Shown: positions 8,580-17,385 of the stretch, one piece after another
Position numbering within the stretch: position 1 is the stretch's first letter
How the letters are laid out: every line of letters starts with the position of its first letter
Source of the DNA: Roseicitreum antarcticum
Lineage (GTDB): Bacteria; Pseudomonadota; Alphaproteobacteria; Rhodobacterales; Rhodobacteraceae
NCBI RefSeq assembly: GCF_014681765.1
Contig: NZ_CP061498.1
Span: forward strand, 3,237,501-3,301,500
Reading direction: 5' to 3'
Length of the DNA stretch: 64,000 nucleotides
Notes under the pieces: model-generated
Database searches by the model: none
What the model was told of the DNA's origin: nothing
The model's input: the letters and a program-made list of their open reading frames with translations, nothing else
Translations under genes and position numbers: made by a program

Positions 8580-10013
8580 ATGGCACCGCAAAAGCTGTAT
8601 GCCGGGGCGAAGCTGCGGGAGACCCGCACGCGGCTGGCGCTGACGCAGAAGGATTTCGCCGCCCGGCTGGGCGTGTCGCTGCCCTATCTCAACCAGATGG
8701 AGAACAACAACCGCCCGTTGTCCACCACCGTGGTGCTGGCCCTTGCGCGTGAGTTCGGGATGGATGTCACCGAGCTGTCGGCGGGCGACAGCGAGCGGCT
8801 GGTCAGCGACCTGCGCGAGGCGATGGCCGATCCGGTTTTCGGCACCACGCCGCCCGGGCTGCCCGACCTGCGGCTGGTGTCGGCCAATGCGCCGGCGCTG
8901 GCGCGCGCATTTCTGGACCTGCACCGCGCCTACCGCCAGAGCCATGAGCGGTTGGCCTCTTTGGATGAGGCGCTGGGCCATGCGGATACCGACAGCCGCC
9001 CGTCGGCCTGGGAAGAGGTGCGCGATTTCTTCCATTATTGCGACAATTACATCGACCCGGTGGACCGCGCCGCCGAACTTTTCGCCGAAAAGTTTGCCGT
9101 GCAGGCAGGGGCGGGGGCGGGGCCGGTTATGGGCGGTGATGCGCTGCCTCCGGCGTTGGAGGCGCTGGCCGCGCGTGGCGTGACGGTGCAATATGCCGAC
9201 ACGCCGGTGTTGCGCAGCTATGATGCGGGCGCGCGGTTGCTGGTGATCTCATCCAAGATCGCGCCGGGCACGCAGCGGTTCCAGATCTTGCACCAATTGG
9301 CGTTGATCGCGCAGAACGATCTGCTGGAGGCGACGCTGGATCTGGCGCGGTTCCAGTCGGATGCGGCGCGCGATATCGCCAAGATCGGGCTGGCGAATTA
9401 CTTTGCGGGGGCGCTGATGATGCCCTACCGCCGGTTTCAAGCCGCAGCGCAAGAGGTGCGGCACGATCTGGAGCGGCTGGCCGACCTGTTCGGCGCCTCG
9501 GTCGAGCAGGTGGCGCACCGGCTGTCGACGCTGCAACGCCCCGGCGCGAAGGGGGTGCCGTTCTTCTTTGTGCGGGTCGATCAGGCGGGCACGATCACCA
9601 AGCGGCATTCGGCGACGCGGCTGCAATTTGCGCGCTATGGCGGCGGCTGCCCGCTGTGGAACGTGCATCAGGCGTTCGAGACCCCGGGGCGCGTATTGCG
9701 CCAGCTGGCCGAGACGCCGGACGGGGCGCGCTACATCTGCCTTGCGCTGGCGGTGTCAAAGCCCGGCGGCAGCTATCGCGCCCCGGTGCGGCGCTATGCC
9801 ATCGGGCTGGGCTGTGAGATCGCGCATGCGGGGGCGCTGGTCTATGCCGACGATCTGGAAATCAGCCGCCCGCAGGCCTTTGAGCCGATTGGCATTTCCT
9901 GCAGGATCTGTGAGCGGCGGGGCTGTCACCAGCGGTCGGTGCCGCCGCTGGAACGGCGGCTGCGCATCGACCCTGACCGGCGCGGCGTGTTGCCCTATGA
10001 GGTCGAGGGCTGA
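8580..10013 (+). CDS. XRE-family regulator with ImmA/IrrE-like and DUF2083 domains (ScfR type)
   Basis: A 477-aa transcription factor. Residues 10-65 form a Cro/C1 helix-turn-helix (LTQKDFAARLGVSLPYLNQMENN). The middle (about 160-330) resembles the IrrE/ImmA domain, with FQILHQLALIAQ where metallopeptidases have HExxH, so the protease motif is lost. The C-terminal third is DUF2083 with CRICERRGCHQR-type cysteines near residues 440-450. Proteins with this layout control short-chain acyl-CoA metabolism (RamB/PrpR/ScfR group). No acyl-CoA genes lie beside it here, so its target is unknown. Confidence 0.85.
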   Translation: MAPQKLYAGAKLRETRTRLALTQKDFAARLGVSLPYLNQMENNNRPLSTTVVLALAREFGMDVTELSAGDSERLVSDLREAMADPVFGTTPPGLPDLRLVSANAPALARAFLDLHRAYRQSHERLASLDEALGHADTDSRPSAWEEVRDFFHYCDNYIDPVDRAAELFAEKFAVQAGAGAGPVMGGDALPPALEALAARGVTVQYADTPVLRSYDAGARLLVISSKIAPGTQRFQILHQLALIAQNDLLEATLDLARFQSDAARDIAKIGLANYFAGALMMPYRRFQAAAQEVRHDLERLADLFGASVEQVAHRLSTLQRPGAKGVPFFFVRVDQAGTITKRHSATRLQFARYGGGCPLWNVHQAFETPGRVLRQLAETPDGARYICLALAVSKPGGSYRAPVRRYAIGLGCEIAHAGALVYADDLEISRPQAFEPIGISCRICERRGCHQRSVPPLERRLRIDPDRRGVLPYEVEG

Positions 10014-10053
10014 AGCGGGCGCGGGTTGAGTGGCGGGCGCAATGCGGTGCCGC

Positions 10054-11097
10054 TTAGCGTTTCCGGGGCTTGGCCGCGTCGGATTTGTTGCCGCGCGCGC
10101 CGGTCCGTACGGGGGTATTGGCCACGTTCTCGTCGTTCAGCTTGCGCCAGCGGTCCAGCCGGTCGGGGGACAGGCGGCCCGACGCCACGGCTTTTTGCAC
10201 GGCGCAGCCCGGTTCATGGGCATGGGTGCAGTCGCGAAAGCGGCAGTCGGGCGCAAGTTCGGTGATTTCTGCGAACAGGATGTCGAGGCCGTCGGCCACG
10301 TCGCTGACGTGCAAGGTGCGCATGCCGGGCGTGTCGATCACCCAGCCGCCGCCCTGAATGGCGTGCAGCGACCGCGCCGTGGTCGTGTGCCGGCCCTTGG
10401 CGTCCTGCGCGCGGATGTCGCCGGTGGGTTGCTGTGCGTCCGGCGCCTTGGCGGCCAGCGTGTTCAGCAGCGTCGATTTGCCCACGCCCGACGATCCGAC
10501 CAGCGCCACCGTCTGGCCCGGTCCGCACCATGGCGCAAGGGTTTTGGCGGCATCAGGCGCCTTGGCGTTCAGCGTGACCACGGCAAGGTCGCGTTGCAAG
10601 GCACCGGCCTGCGCGCGGAAGATTTCGGCGTCGGCCACCTGATCGACCTTGGTCAGGACGATGACGGGGTTGGTCCCGGCCTCATTCGCCAGCGCCAGGT
10701 AGCGTTCCAGCCGGGCGACGTTGAAATCGTCGTTGCACGAGGTGACGATGAACAGGGTATCGACATTGGCCGCGATCAGTTGCGGGATATGTGCGCTTTC
10801 GGTGCGGCGGCGCAGCAGGGTGCGGCGGTTCAACCGGCGCACGGCGCTGCGGGTTTCCGGATCCATCAGCACCCAATCGCCCACCGCGTAATCCGAGGTG
10901 CCGCCAAGGTGGGCAAGGCGCAATTGTTCGCCACCCCCCGTGGCCCCGGTTTCCGCCAGCAGGCGGGCACGGTGCACCACGGCAATGCGCACCGGGGTCA
11001 TGCCCGTGTCGTCAGCCGTTAGCTGGGCGGCAAAGAAGGGCTGCCAGCCAAGGCTGTCGATTGCTGCATCCGGGCATAGGGGTGGGGCGTCGTTCAT
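10054..11097 (-). CDS. rsgA: Small ribosomal subunit biogenesis GTPase RsgA
   Basis: A 347-aa circularly permuted GTPase that checks 30S maturation. The G motifs occur in the permuted order expected: the NKxD-type motif LTKVD (G4) precedes GSSGVGKSTL (G1), followed by TTTARSL and DTPGM (G3). A C-terminal zinc knuckle follows (Cys-x5-Cys-x-His-x4-Cys in CRFRDCTHAHEPGC). An OB-fold-like N-terminal domain precedes the GTPase. The start at 11097 was chosen because the sequence upstream has no family similarity. The C-terminal tail is basic (GARGNKSDAAKPRKR). Confidence 0.95.
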   Translation of the reverse strand: MNDAPPLCPDAAIDSLGWQPFFAAQLTADDTGMTPVRIAVVHRARLLAETGATGGGEQLRLAHLGGTSDYAVGDWVLMDPETRSAVRRLNRRTLLRRRTESAHIPQLIAANVDTLFIVTSCNDDFNVARLERYLALANEAGTNPVIVLTKVDQVADAEIFRAQAGALQRDLAVVTLNAKAPDAAKTLAPWCGPGQTVALVGSSGVGKSTLLNTLAAKAPDAQQPTGDIRAQDAKGRHTTTARSLHAIQGGGWVIDTPGMRTLHVSDVADGLDILFAEITELAPDCRFRDCTHAHEPGCAVQKAVASGRLSPDRLDRWRKLNDENVANTPVRTGARGNKSDAAKPRKR

Positions 11098-11203
11098 CGG
11101 ACCTGTTTGGCCGCAGCGGGGGAAAGATGCAACGGCTTTGGAAGGGCGGCGGCGGAATTGCGCGGGGTTTGGTTGTGCAGGGTGCCGGGGCGCGGGGGGG
11201 TCA

Positions 11204-12478
11204 TCAGGGCCTTTTGGGGGGCAGGTCGCTTGCGCCGGGCGGTATTGCGCCGGTGCCTGCATCCTCTAGCCCGACGGCCCGCAAAATCGCGGGAATCTGC
11301 TTTTTCACCTTGAAGAAGCCCGCCGTCGCGTGGGGCCAGATGGCGCGGTCCCAGTCGCGCTGCCATTCGCACAGGCGGATGCCCTGTGCGTCAAGGTCGG
11401 GCGCAGCCTGTTGCAGCCAGTCATGCAGGGGACCTTGCGGGATGAAGGGCGTGACGATCTGGCGTGCCCCGGCGCGCGCGGCAAAGCTGGCCAGATCGCG
11501 CGGCAGGCCCGCATGCAACGGCATGGCCGCATGGCCCGTGCGCGTGGCGGCATCGGCCAAAGCCGCGCCTTCAAAGCCCGCGACACGGCCGGGCACGGGC
11601 AGCGGAGAGCGCAGGGTACTGGCCGCCAGCGTTGCGACCGCGCGAATGTCGATGGTCGTCAGGTCGAAGTCTTCCGGGCGGCAATCTTCTTCGGTGATCA
11701 GCAGCAGGCTGGGCACGCCGGGTTGCGGCGGAATGGGCGTGCGCAGAGGGGTGACGGAGGGCAGGCCGTCAGGCTCGGTCCGCTCTAACCCTTCGACATC
11801 GGCGGCAAGGTCGGTATCGCGTGGCGTAAACCTGCCGTCCGTGAATTGCGCGATGTTATGGGCCTGCGCGGCGTAGGCCTTGCCGCGCGTGTGCAGCCCC
11901 GCGACCCAGCGCCAGCCCAGCGTGTTCGAGGCCGGGTCGCCGTCCAGCAGATGGCGCAAAAAGAAATCCGCCCCCAGCCGCCAGGGCAGGCCCAAGGTGA
12001 AAATCCAGATCGAGGCGAACCACATCCGCGCGTGGTTGTGCAGGTAGCCCGTGGTTGTCAGTTCCTGCGCCCAGGCGTCGAAACAGGCCAGCCCGGTGGT
12101 GCCCGAGATCGCTGCGGCGACATCGCGGCGCAGGCGGCGGTCGGTGTCCATCAGGGCCAGATCGTTGTCGCGCCCGGCGCAATAGCTGGCCCAGATGCCG
12201 GGGCGGCGTTCCAGCCAGCCCTTGAAATAGCCGCGCCAGATCACTTCTTGCACGAACTTTTCGGCCGCGTGGGGGCCATGGGCGGCCAGCGCCGTGGCGA
12301 CGAGATCGCGTTCGGTCACCAGCCTGCGGCGCACGAAGGGCGAGAGGCCGGAAACATTGCGGTGCGCGCCCGGCCCAAAGTCATAATTCCGGCGCGTGGC
12401 GTAGTTCTGACCCATGCGGGGCGCGAAGGCATGCAACAGCGCCTCGGCCTGCGCGCGGGTCGCTGGTTCGGAAAGCAT
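11204..12478 (-). CDS. Photolyase/cryptochrome-family protein with FAD domain first
   Basis: A 424-aa protein. Its first 250 residues match the helical FAD-binding domain of DNA photolyases: the block GYLHNHARMWFASIW, then LPWRLGADFFLRHLLDGDPASNTLGWRWVAG. In ordinary photolyases an alpha/beta antenna domain comes before this; here an alpha/beta-like segment (LLLITEEDCRPEDFDL onward) comes after it. The start at 12478 is preceded by AAGGAA at good spacing, better than a GTG 18 bases upstream. Likely roles are flavin-dependent DNA repair or light sensing. Substrate specificity is not predictable, and the reversed order is unusual. Confidence 0.8.
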   Translation of the reverse strand: MLSEPATRAQAEALLHAFAPRMGQNYATRRNYDFGPGAHRNVSGLSPFVRRRLVTERDLVATALAAHGPHAAEKFVQEVIWRGYFKGWLERRPGIWASYCAGRDNDLALMDTDRRLRRDVAAAISGTTGLACFDAWAQELTTTGYLHNHARMWFASIWIFTLGLPWRLGADFFLRHLLDGDPASNTLGWRWVAGLHTRGKAYAAQAHNIAQFTDGRFTPRDTDLAADVEGLERTEPDGLPSVTPLRTPIPPQPGVPSLLLITEEDCRPEDFDLTTIDIRAVATLAASTLRSPLPVPGRVAGFEGAALADAATRTGHAAMPLHAGLPRDLASFAARAGARQIVTPFIPQGPLHDWLQQAAPDLDAQGIRLCEWQRDWDRAIWPHATAGFFKVKKQIPAILRAVGLEDAGTGAIPPGASDLPPKRP

Positions 12479-12530
12479 GGCGGTTCCTTGTTGCACCTGG
12501 CGATTGGGGACACAGGTATGGCGGTGCGGG

Positions 12531-12734
12531 GTGATTTCAAACGCGGCGGCCTTGGGGGTGGGGTTTGGGGCGGCGGGGGTGCTGATCGGACAGGCAGTGG
12601 GCGGCGTGAACTTTGCCGTCTTGGCCGCCGTGATGGTGCGGCGGATGATGGACGGCGCGGCCGGTGCTGCCGCGCCGCAAGCGCCCTTCGAGCGGCAAGC
12701 CCGGTTTATGAGCCTGATGCACCGTCGCCGGTAA
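12531..12734 (+). CDS. Possible small membrane protein (uncertain)
   Basis: A 67-codon frame from a GTG. It encodes a Gly/Ala/Val-rich hydrophobic stretch (LGVGFGAAGVLIGQAVGG, then VNFAVLAAVMV) followed by a charged Arg-rich tail. It resembles a small membrane protein, but the ribosome-binding site is weak and GC-rich DNA often gives such frames by chance. It lies divergent to the photolyase-family gene. Confidence 0.3.
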   Translation: MISNAAALGVGFGAAGVLIGQAVGGVNFAVLAAVMVRRMMDGAAGAAAPQAPFERQARFMSLMHRRR

Positions 12735-13058
12735 CGCTGGCCGCGCGATGTCGATAGCGACCGTTTTCTGCGCTGTCCGCTGTCGGTGCTGGCTTTTGGG
12801 GTGGTCGAGGGCCAGACAATCGCAGCACTGGGCGTGGCAGAGAACCGCTGTGGCCGCTTCTCCCCGATCAGCCCCAGATCACCCGATGGCTATTTGAAAT
12901 GGCTGCGCTCCCTCTTTGCCGACAGGCAGATCGAATGGAGACGCGCTGCGGGATTTTCAGTAAAGCCCCCCCCAATAAAAATCACTTGATCCGAAGGCGT
13001 GACTGGGCAATCTTCGCGCGAGGTGGCAGGCCATTTGGGGAATGCCGGAGGAAATCAC
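12735..13058. other. Non-coding stretch, possibly decayed coding DNA
   Basis: No gene with a convincing start is seen. A plus-strand frame here encodes RQIEWRRAAGFS at about 12925-12960. A closely similar phrase (GQIERNRAAGLS) is encoded near 13814-13850, with 28 of 36 aligned bases identical. That suggests two fragments of one former gene or repeat. The last 15 bases before 13059 carry the GGAGGAA ribosome-binding site of the next gene. Confidence 0.35.
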
Positions 13059-13379
13059 ATGACATTATTGAGGAATGCATTCTTTGCAATTGCGGTACTG
13101 GTAACAGCGTCTGCGGCGACAGCCCAGGACGTTGCTTATGAACTGACCAATGTGTCCGGTTATACTGTGGTACAGGTCTTTACCTCTCCGGCCAATTCCG
13201 GCGACTGGGGCGATGACATCCTGGGCGCCAATGTCCTTGAAACGGGCTACACGTCGACGGTCTACATCATGGATAACAGCGACCAATGCGAATACGACAT
13301 TCTTTTCGTATTCGACGATGGCGATGAAATGTCCGACCAGATCGATATCTGCGATCTTGCCAGCTACACGATAGAGTAA
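13059..13379 (+). CDS. Small secreted acidic protein of unknown function
   Basis: A 106-aa protein with a signal peptide (residues 1-22, cleavage after ATAQ-type residues TASAATAQ). The mature part is acidic and Cys-poor, with two Cys (DQCEYDI and QIDICDL) that could form one disulphide. The start at 13059 follows a strong GGAGGAA site. It is likely a periplasmic beta-rich protein; related hypothetical proteins occur in Rhodobacteraceae, sometimes misnamed argininosuccinate lyase. No function can be assigned. Its GC content and acidity differ from the neighbours. Confidence 0.75.
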   Translation: MTLLRNAFFAIAVLVTASAATAQDVAYELTNVSGYTVVQVFTSPANSGDWGDDILGANVLETGYTSTVYIMDNSDQCEYDILFVFDDGDEMSDQIDICDLASYTIE

Positions 13380-13414
13380 CGGGCCTGCATGGCGCTTTGC
13401 GCCGACAAAAGTCG

Positions 13415-13439
13415 CCGGTCCCGAAGATATCGGGGCCGG
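13415..13439 (+). terminator. Hairpin after the small secreted protein
   Basis: CCGGTCCCGA (13415-13424) pairs with TCGGGGCCGG (13430-13439) with one G-T mismatch around a 5-nt loop, 35 bp past the stop. A short T-containing stretch follows. It is suited to end the transcript of the secreted-protein gene. Confidence 0.5.
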
Positions 13440-14017
13440 TAGCCCCGTTTCGCGCGTTGCCCGACGCTATCCATCACCTTTGGTCATCCACGTGCTTCTG
13501 ACCCGCCTCTATGCTGCCCGCGACATTCCAGGATGCCCGCGCGGTGACAGAACAATGCCGGTCCTTTGCTAACTGAAATTCGATAAAGCAAGTTGCGCTG
13601 ATACATTCAGTGGGAGTGGCATGGCGGAGAACCCGGTAGACTTCGTCAAGCACGTCTTGCTCTTCATTCATGTGATTGAAATTGTACCTATGGGGTAATC
13701 TTTGGAAAACGCATTATCCGAGGGACACACCCGGTGGCATATCCAATGCAAGCAGCATCTGGGAAAGTATGCGTTGGGTCGCTTTTGCAAAGCGTTACTG
13801 TGATTGCGGCCAGTCTGTATCAACGGGCAGATTGAACGGAACCGTGCTGCGGGCCTTTCAACACAACAGAGTTTTTTCTGTGGCGGTCGTTTTCCGGTCA
13901 GGGTGAGCTGAGTCCAGCGAGCGAACGAGCTTTGGAGCCCAGATGTAGCGCCAGCAGATTCCGGGACACAACGTCAGTTGAAACGTCGGTCAAAACCAGC
14001 GCAATCAGTTTGATGAA
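13440..14017. other. About 580 bp with no supported gene
   Basis: Short frames on both strands lack ribosome-binding sites and protein-like composition. A phrase near 13814-13850 (GQIERNRAAGLS) echoes one near 12925-12960, so part of this may be degenerate coding DNA. Nothing else recognisable is seen before tRNA-Phe. Confidence 0.4.
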
Positions 14018-14092
14018 TGGTGCCCGGGGGCGGATTTGAACCACCGACACGAGGATTTTCAATCCACTGCTCTACCCCTGAGCTACCCGGGC
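14018..14092 (-). tRNA. tRNA-Phe (GAA)
   Basis: A 75-nt tRNA with encoded CCA. The acceptor stem GCCCGGG pairs with CCCGGGC, the D-arm GCTC/GAGC, and the T-arm reads GGTGGTTCAAATCCGCC. The anticodon loop TTGAAAA gives GAA, decoding UUC/UUU. The cloverleaf is complete. Confidence 0.97.
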
Positions 14093-14176
14093 ACGGGCGC
14101 GCATTTGCGCTGGGTGTCGGTGTCTTAGTCGAGGGGGGCAGGGCTGTCCAGAGGGATTTGCCTGAAAAATCCGGGT

Positions 14177-14395
14177 TCAGTGAAACTTGTCCCCGCCGTG
14201 GGTTCGCGCAGCACCGTCGGGCGCATCCGGGTCGTCTTGCTGGTCGCCGAATGGGTCCTCGAACGGATCGGAAGGGGGGCCGGGGATGCGGTAGTCTTCG
14301 CGCAGCCAGCGGGCCAGGTCGACATCGGCGCAGCGCCTTGAACAGAACGGTTTGTATTCCGGCGATGTTGGTTTTTTACAAATCGGGCAGGTCAT
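14177..14395 (-). CDS. yacG: DNA gyrase inhibitor / zinc-binding protein YacG
   Basis: A 72-aa zinc-finger protein whose family binds GyrB and blocks gyrase. The four zinc cysteines are at the N-terminus: Cys-x2-Cys (CPICKK) and Cys-x3-Cys (CSRRC). The family phrase FCSRRCADVDLARWL is present, and the C-terminus is acidic (DPFEDPFGDQQDDPD). The start at 14395 follows an AAAGGAA site. It is the last gene of the long minus-strand run, 185 bp after the RNase E/G gene. Confidence 0.93.
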   Translation of the reverse strand: MTCPICKKPTSPEYKPFCSRRCADVDLARWLREDYRIPGPPSDPFEDPFGDQQDDPDAPDGAARTHGGDKFH

Positions 14396-14580
14396 TTCGG
14401 TTCCTTTCTGCGTTGCGCTTAGACACGTTGCGGGCGGTCTGCGCCTTGCATAGCCGCGAAATCGTTCATTTTCCTGTGCCAGATCCAACGCACCCGGGCT
14501 TTGTAGGGAAACCCGAGGCAGACAGAAGAAGTTGAGTTCTTGCCATTCCGGGCCGCAGATGTCGATCGGTGTCTGCGCGC

Positions 14581-15627
14581 CTAATCCCTGTGGCGCAACA
14601 GATCGGCAAGCGGCATCCGGTCGCGTTTGCGCTGAACCTCGAAATTGCCCAAAGGCGTCCATCCGGCCAGCGTGGTTTCCGAACTGTCGCGGCGGAAGGC
14701 GGCGCGCAGCGTCTGTTCCAGCACCTGCCGGTCTTTCTTCGAGGCCGGGGCGAAGTCGATCACCACCTGTCCGCCAAGGCCGCGCAGCCGCAACTCGCGG
14801 GGCAGGGCGCGGGCAGCGGCCAGGTTGGCCTTCAGCGCCGCGGCGGGGCTGGCGTCGCCGCCGGTGTTCACATCCACCGCGATCAAGGCGCGCGTTCCCT
14901 CGACCGCCATGACGGCACCGCCGGGCAGAGGCACATCGGGGGACAGCAGGGCATCGAGCGCTTCGGCCACGCCGTGGTCGGCCAGCGCGGTCGGGCTGTC
15001 GTCGACCTCATCGGGGTCGGGCACGGCCCAGTCGCGCCAGGCCATGACATGCGGGGTGGGTCCTTCGACCAGCAGTTCGGGCGGGCCGGTACGGTCGCCC
15101 AGCACCGCCTGCGCCAGATCGCACATCGCGGTGATGTCGTCGCGCAGCGCGGTATCTTCCACGCCTTCGGCCGCAGAACGCAGGATCAACCCGTGCGGGC
15201 TGTCGTGCATCGCGGCGCTGGCGATGGCGGTCAGGCGGGCCTGTTCGTCGGCCTCGCGGATCTGGCGCGACACGTTGAGCCCCGGCGCATCCGGCGTCAC
15301 GATGGCGTAGCGCGATTTGAACAGCAGGCGCGTGGCAACCGGCACGGCCTTGCCTGCCTCGGACACGCCGGTGACCTGCACCAGCAGCGCATCGCCGGGG
15401 CGCAACCCCTTGGCTTGCTTCAAAAAGGCACGCTGGCCGTCGGGCAGGTCCAGAAACACGCCACCCATGCCCTTCATCTGGCGGCCCACACGGGCGCGGT
15501 AAATGGCCTCGGGCAGGCAGACAGTGTCGGGCAGGGCGATCAGAAGGTCCTCCAACTGGCCGTCGATGATGCGCGCGGCGATCTGCCGGTCGTGCAATAT
15601 GCCCAAAGCGATGGTGATGCCGTTCAT
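14581..15627 (-). CDS. Ribonuclease E/G family protein, short form
   Basis: A 348-aa RNase E/G-like protein: an S1-like N-terminal part ([22 protein letters not shown]) and a DNase I-like catalytic part, where [22 protein letters not shown] carries the Asp expected for magnesium binding (Asp in AVDVNTG). It is shorter than RNase G (about 490 aa) and lacks the C-terminal zinc-link and small domains. This short form beside maf and yacG is common in Rhodobacteraceae. The start at 15627 overlaps the maf stop (ATGA-type overlap). Its RNA substrates are unknown. Confidence 0.88.
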   Translation of the reverse strand: MNGITIALGILHDRQIAARIIDGQLEDLLIALPDTVCLPEAIYRARVGRQMKGMGGVFLDLPDGQRAFLKQAKGLRPGDALLVQVTGVSEAGKAVPVATRLLFKSRYAIVTPDAPGLNVSRQIREADEQARLTAIASAAMHDSPHGLILRSAAEGVEDTALRDDITAMCDLAQAVLGDRTGPPELLVEGPTPHVMAWRDWAVPDPDEVDDSPTALADHGVAEALDALLSPDVPLPGGAVMAVEGTRALIAVDVNTGGDASPAAALKANLAAARALPRELRLRGLGGQVVIDFAPASKKDRQVLEQTLRAAFRRDSSETTLAGWTPLGNFEVQRKRDRMPLADLLRHRD

Positions 15628-16196
15628 GGGGCCGCCTTTCCGTATCCTGCCGCAGCGAGCAAGCTGGCGGTTTCTGCCAGCGGCAGGCCAACAATCGCAC
15701 TGTAAGAGCCTGAGATCCAAGGCACAAAGGCCGCCGCCGGCCCCTGGATGCCGTAGCCGCCCGCCTTGCCCTGCCAGTCATCGCTGTCGAGATAGCCGTT
15801 GAGTTCGACATCCGACAGGCGCTTGAACTTGACCGCGCTGGTCACGACGCGCTGCCACACCTTTTCGGCGTGCGCCACGGCGATGGCGGTGATGACGGTG
15901 TGCCGCCTGCCACCAAGGGCCAGCAGAAATTCTGCCGCCTGCGCCTTGTTTTCGGGTTTGCCCAGAATGCGGCGCCCCAGCGCCACGGTGGTGTCGGCGG
16001 TCAGCACAACCTCGGAGGGGTCGCGCGGCACGGCCGCCAGTTTCTCGCGCGCCATGCGGGCAACATACACCCGCGGAATTTCGGCGCGCATTGGCGTTTC
16101 ATCAATATCCGCCGGGCGGATCGCGTCGGGGACGATGCCGATCTGCGCCAGCAGTTCCAGCCTGCGCGGGCTGGAAGAGCCCAGAATCAGGCGCAT
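15624..16196 (-). CDS. maf: Maf-family nucleoside triphosphate pyrophosphatase
   Basis: A 190-aa Maf/HAM1-like enzyme that hydrolyses dTTP/UTP or modified nucleotides to monophosphates. It has the family N-terminus [19 protein letters not shown] and the block [19 protein letters not shown], followed by [10 protein letters not shown] near the C-terminus. Gene spacing is tight: 4 bp after infA and a 4-bp overlap with the RNase E/G gene. Confidence 0.94.
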   Translation of the reverse strand: MRLILGSSSPRRLELLAQIGIVPDAIRPADIDETPMRAEIPRVYVARMAREKLAAVPRDPSEVVLTADTTVALGRRILGKPENKAQAAEFLLALGGRRHTVITAIAVAHAEKVWQRVVTSAVKFKRLSDVELNGYLDSDDWQGKAGGYGIQGPAAAFVPWISGSYSAIVGLPLAETASLLAAAGYGKAAP

Positions 16197-16200
16197 GCCG

Positions 16201-16419
16201 TCACTTGAAACGGTAATTGATCCGGCCCTTGGTCAGATCATAGGGGGTCATCTCGACCTGAACCCGGTCGCCCGCCAGGACGCGGATCCGGTTCTTGCGC
16301 ATCTTGCCTGCCGTGTGTGCGATGATCTCATGGCCGTTTTCCAGCTCGACCCGAAACGTCGCATTTGGCAGGAGTTCCTTGACGACGCCGGGAAATTCGA
16401 GCAGTTCTTCCTTGGCCAT
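16201..16419 (-). CDS. infA: Translation initiation factor IF-1
   Basis: A 72-aa OB-fold protein that occupies the ribosomal A site during initiation. The sequence [20 protein letters not shown] continues with [30 protein letters not shown], and it is full length and canonical. It lies just upstream of maf on the same strand. Confidence 0.98.
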   Translation of the reverse strand: MAKEELLEFPGVVKELLPNATFRVELENGHEIIAHTAGKMRKNRIRVLAGDRVQVEMTPYDLTKGRINYRFK

Positions 16420-16497
16420 AGTCGCTCCATATATACGTCGCCCGCTTGGTGCGGGCGCGTCAGGATATGCGCGTAACTTGCAGGGTTTTCAAGCGAA

Positions 16498-17385
16498 TTA
16501 TCCGGTTTTTATTGTGCGGACCGGGGTTGAGAGGCGAATTTCCTGCTCGCTCCAGTGGGTTACGTTGAGAACGCCGCCCTGTTGGCGGGTCTGGCCGATC
16601 AGGTCGAGGGACACATCCGCGCAGGTCCAGCCGGGGGTGTTGAGCGCCGATTGCGCCAGGATGCCGGTGTCGGGCCAGCCGATATCGGGGGGGCCGTAGA
16701 TGGCGGCGGCGCCGATGTTGTGGTCCACAGCCGGGCACCACAGTGCATCGCCGACTGTGGGGGCCTGCACGGTGACGCATTGCCCTTCCAGCGCGCGGGC
16801 CATGGCGCCGACCCGCACACGGGAATAGCCCGCCATGCTGTCGGTGCAACTGGGCACCAGCAAGATCTCGGCGCCCGCCGCCACCATCGCACGGGCCAGC
16901 AGGGGAAATTCGCTGTCATAACAGATCAGTATGCCAATGCGGCCCAGGGGCGTGTCGAAGACCGAGAGACCCGGCCCGGGGGCGATATGCCATTCCTCGC
17001 GCTCGAACCTGGTCATGATCTGTTTGTCTTGATGGCCGATCACCCCCCCGGGGCCGTAGAATGTGGCGCGGTTGACCGGGCGGGCGGTGCCGGTGAAGGC
17101 CGGGCCGCTGGCCCCTAGAATATGCAGGCTGTGCCGCGCGGCGAGGGTGCAATGCAGGGCGCGCACGGCATCGGCATGGCGCGCGACCTCATGCAGCGCG
17201 GCCTCGATATCTTGCGCGACGGCGGGGCCGCCGAGAGCGGCAAGTTCCATCGCGCCGTATTCGGGGAAGACCAGCAATTGCGCGGCGTCTGACGCGGCAG
17301 CTTCCACCCAGCGGGTGATTTTGGCGGCGTAGGCGCTGAAATCAGGCAAAGCATCCAGCGGATAAGCGGCGGCGGCGATCTTCAT
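16498..17385 (-). CDS. Carbon-nitrogen hydrolase (nitrilase superfamily)
   Basis: A 295-aa amidase of the nitrilase superfamily. The Glu-Lys-Cys triad is intact: Glu42 (LLVFPEYGAMEL), Lys121 (GHQDKQIMTRFE) and Cys155 (GILICYDSEFP). The start at 17385 overlaps the GNAT stop by four bases and gives a proper N-terminus (MKIAAAAYPL). A neighbouring GNAT acetyltransferase and NTF2-like gene are translationally coupled to it. Such amidase/GNAT pairs occur in several proteobacteria, but the amide substrate is not predictable. Confidence 0.88.
   Translation of the reverse strand: MKIAAAAYPLDALPDFSAYAAKITRWVEAAASDAAQLLVFPEYGAMELAALGGPAVAQDIEAALHEVARHADAVRALHCTLAARHSLHILGASGPAFTGTARPVNRATFYGPGGVIGHQDKQIMTRFEREEWHIAPGPGLSVFDTPLGRIGILICYDSEFPLLARAMVAAGAEILLVPSCTDSMAGYSRVRVGAMARALEGQCVTVQAPTVGDALWCPAVDHNIGAAAIYGPPDIGWPDTGILAQSALNTPGWTCADVSLDLIGQTRQQGGVLNVTHWSEQEIRLSTPVRTIKTG

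Noticed and set aside
7663-9191. Minus-strand frames opposite the MFS and XRE genes
   Set aside because: Shadow frames rich in Arg, His, Ala and Gln.
13474-13671. Short minus-strand frame of about 65 codons
   Set aside because: No ribosome-binding site or recognisable family; treated as chance.
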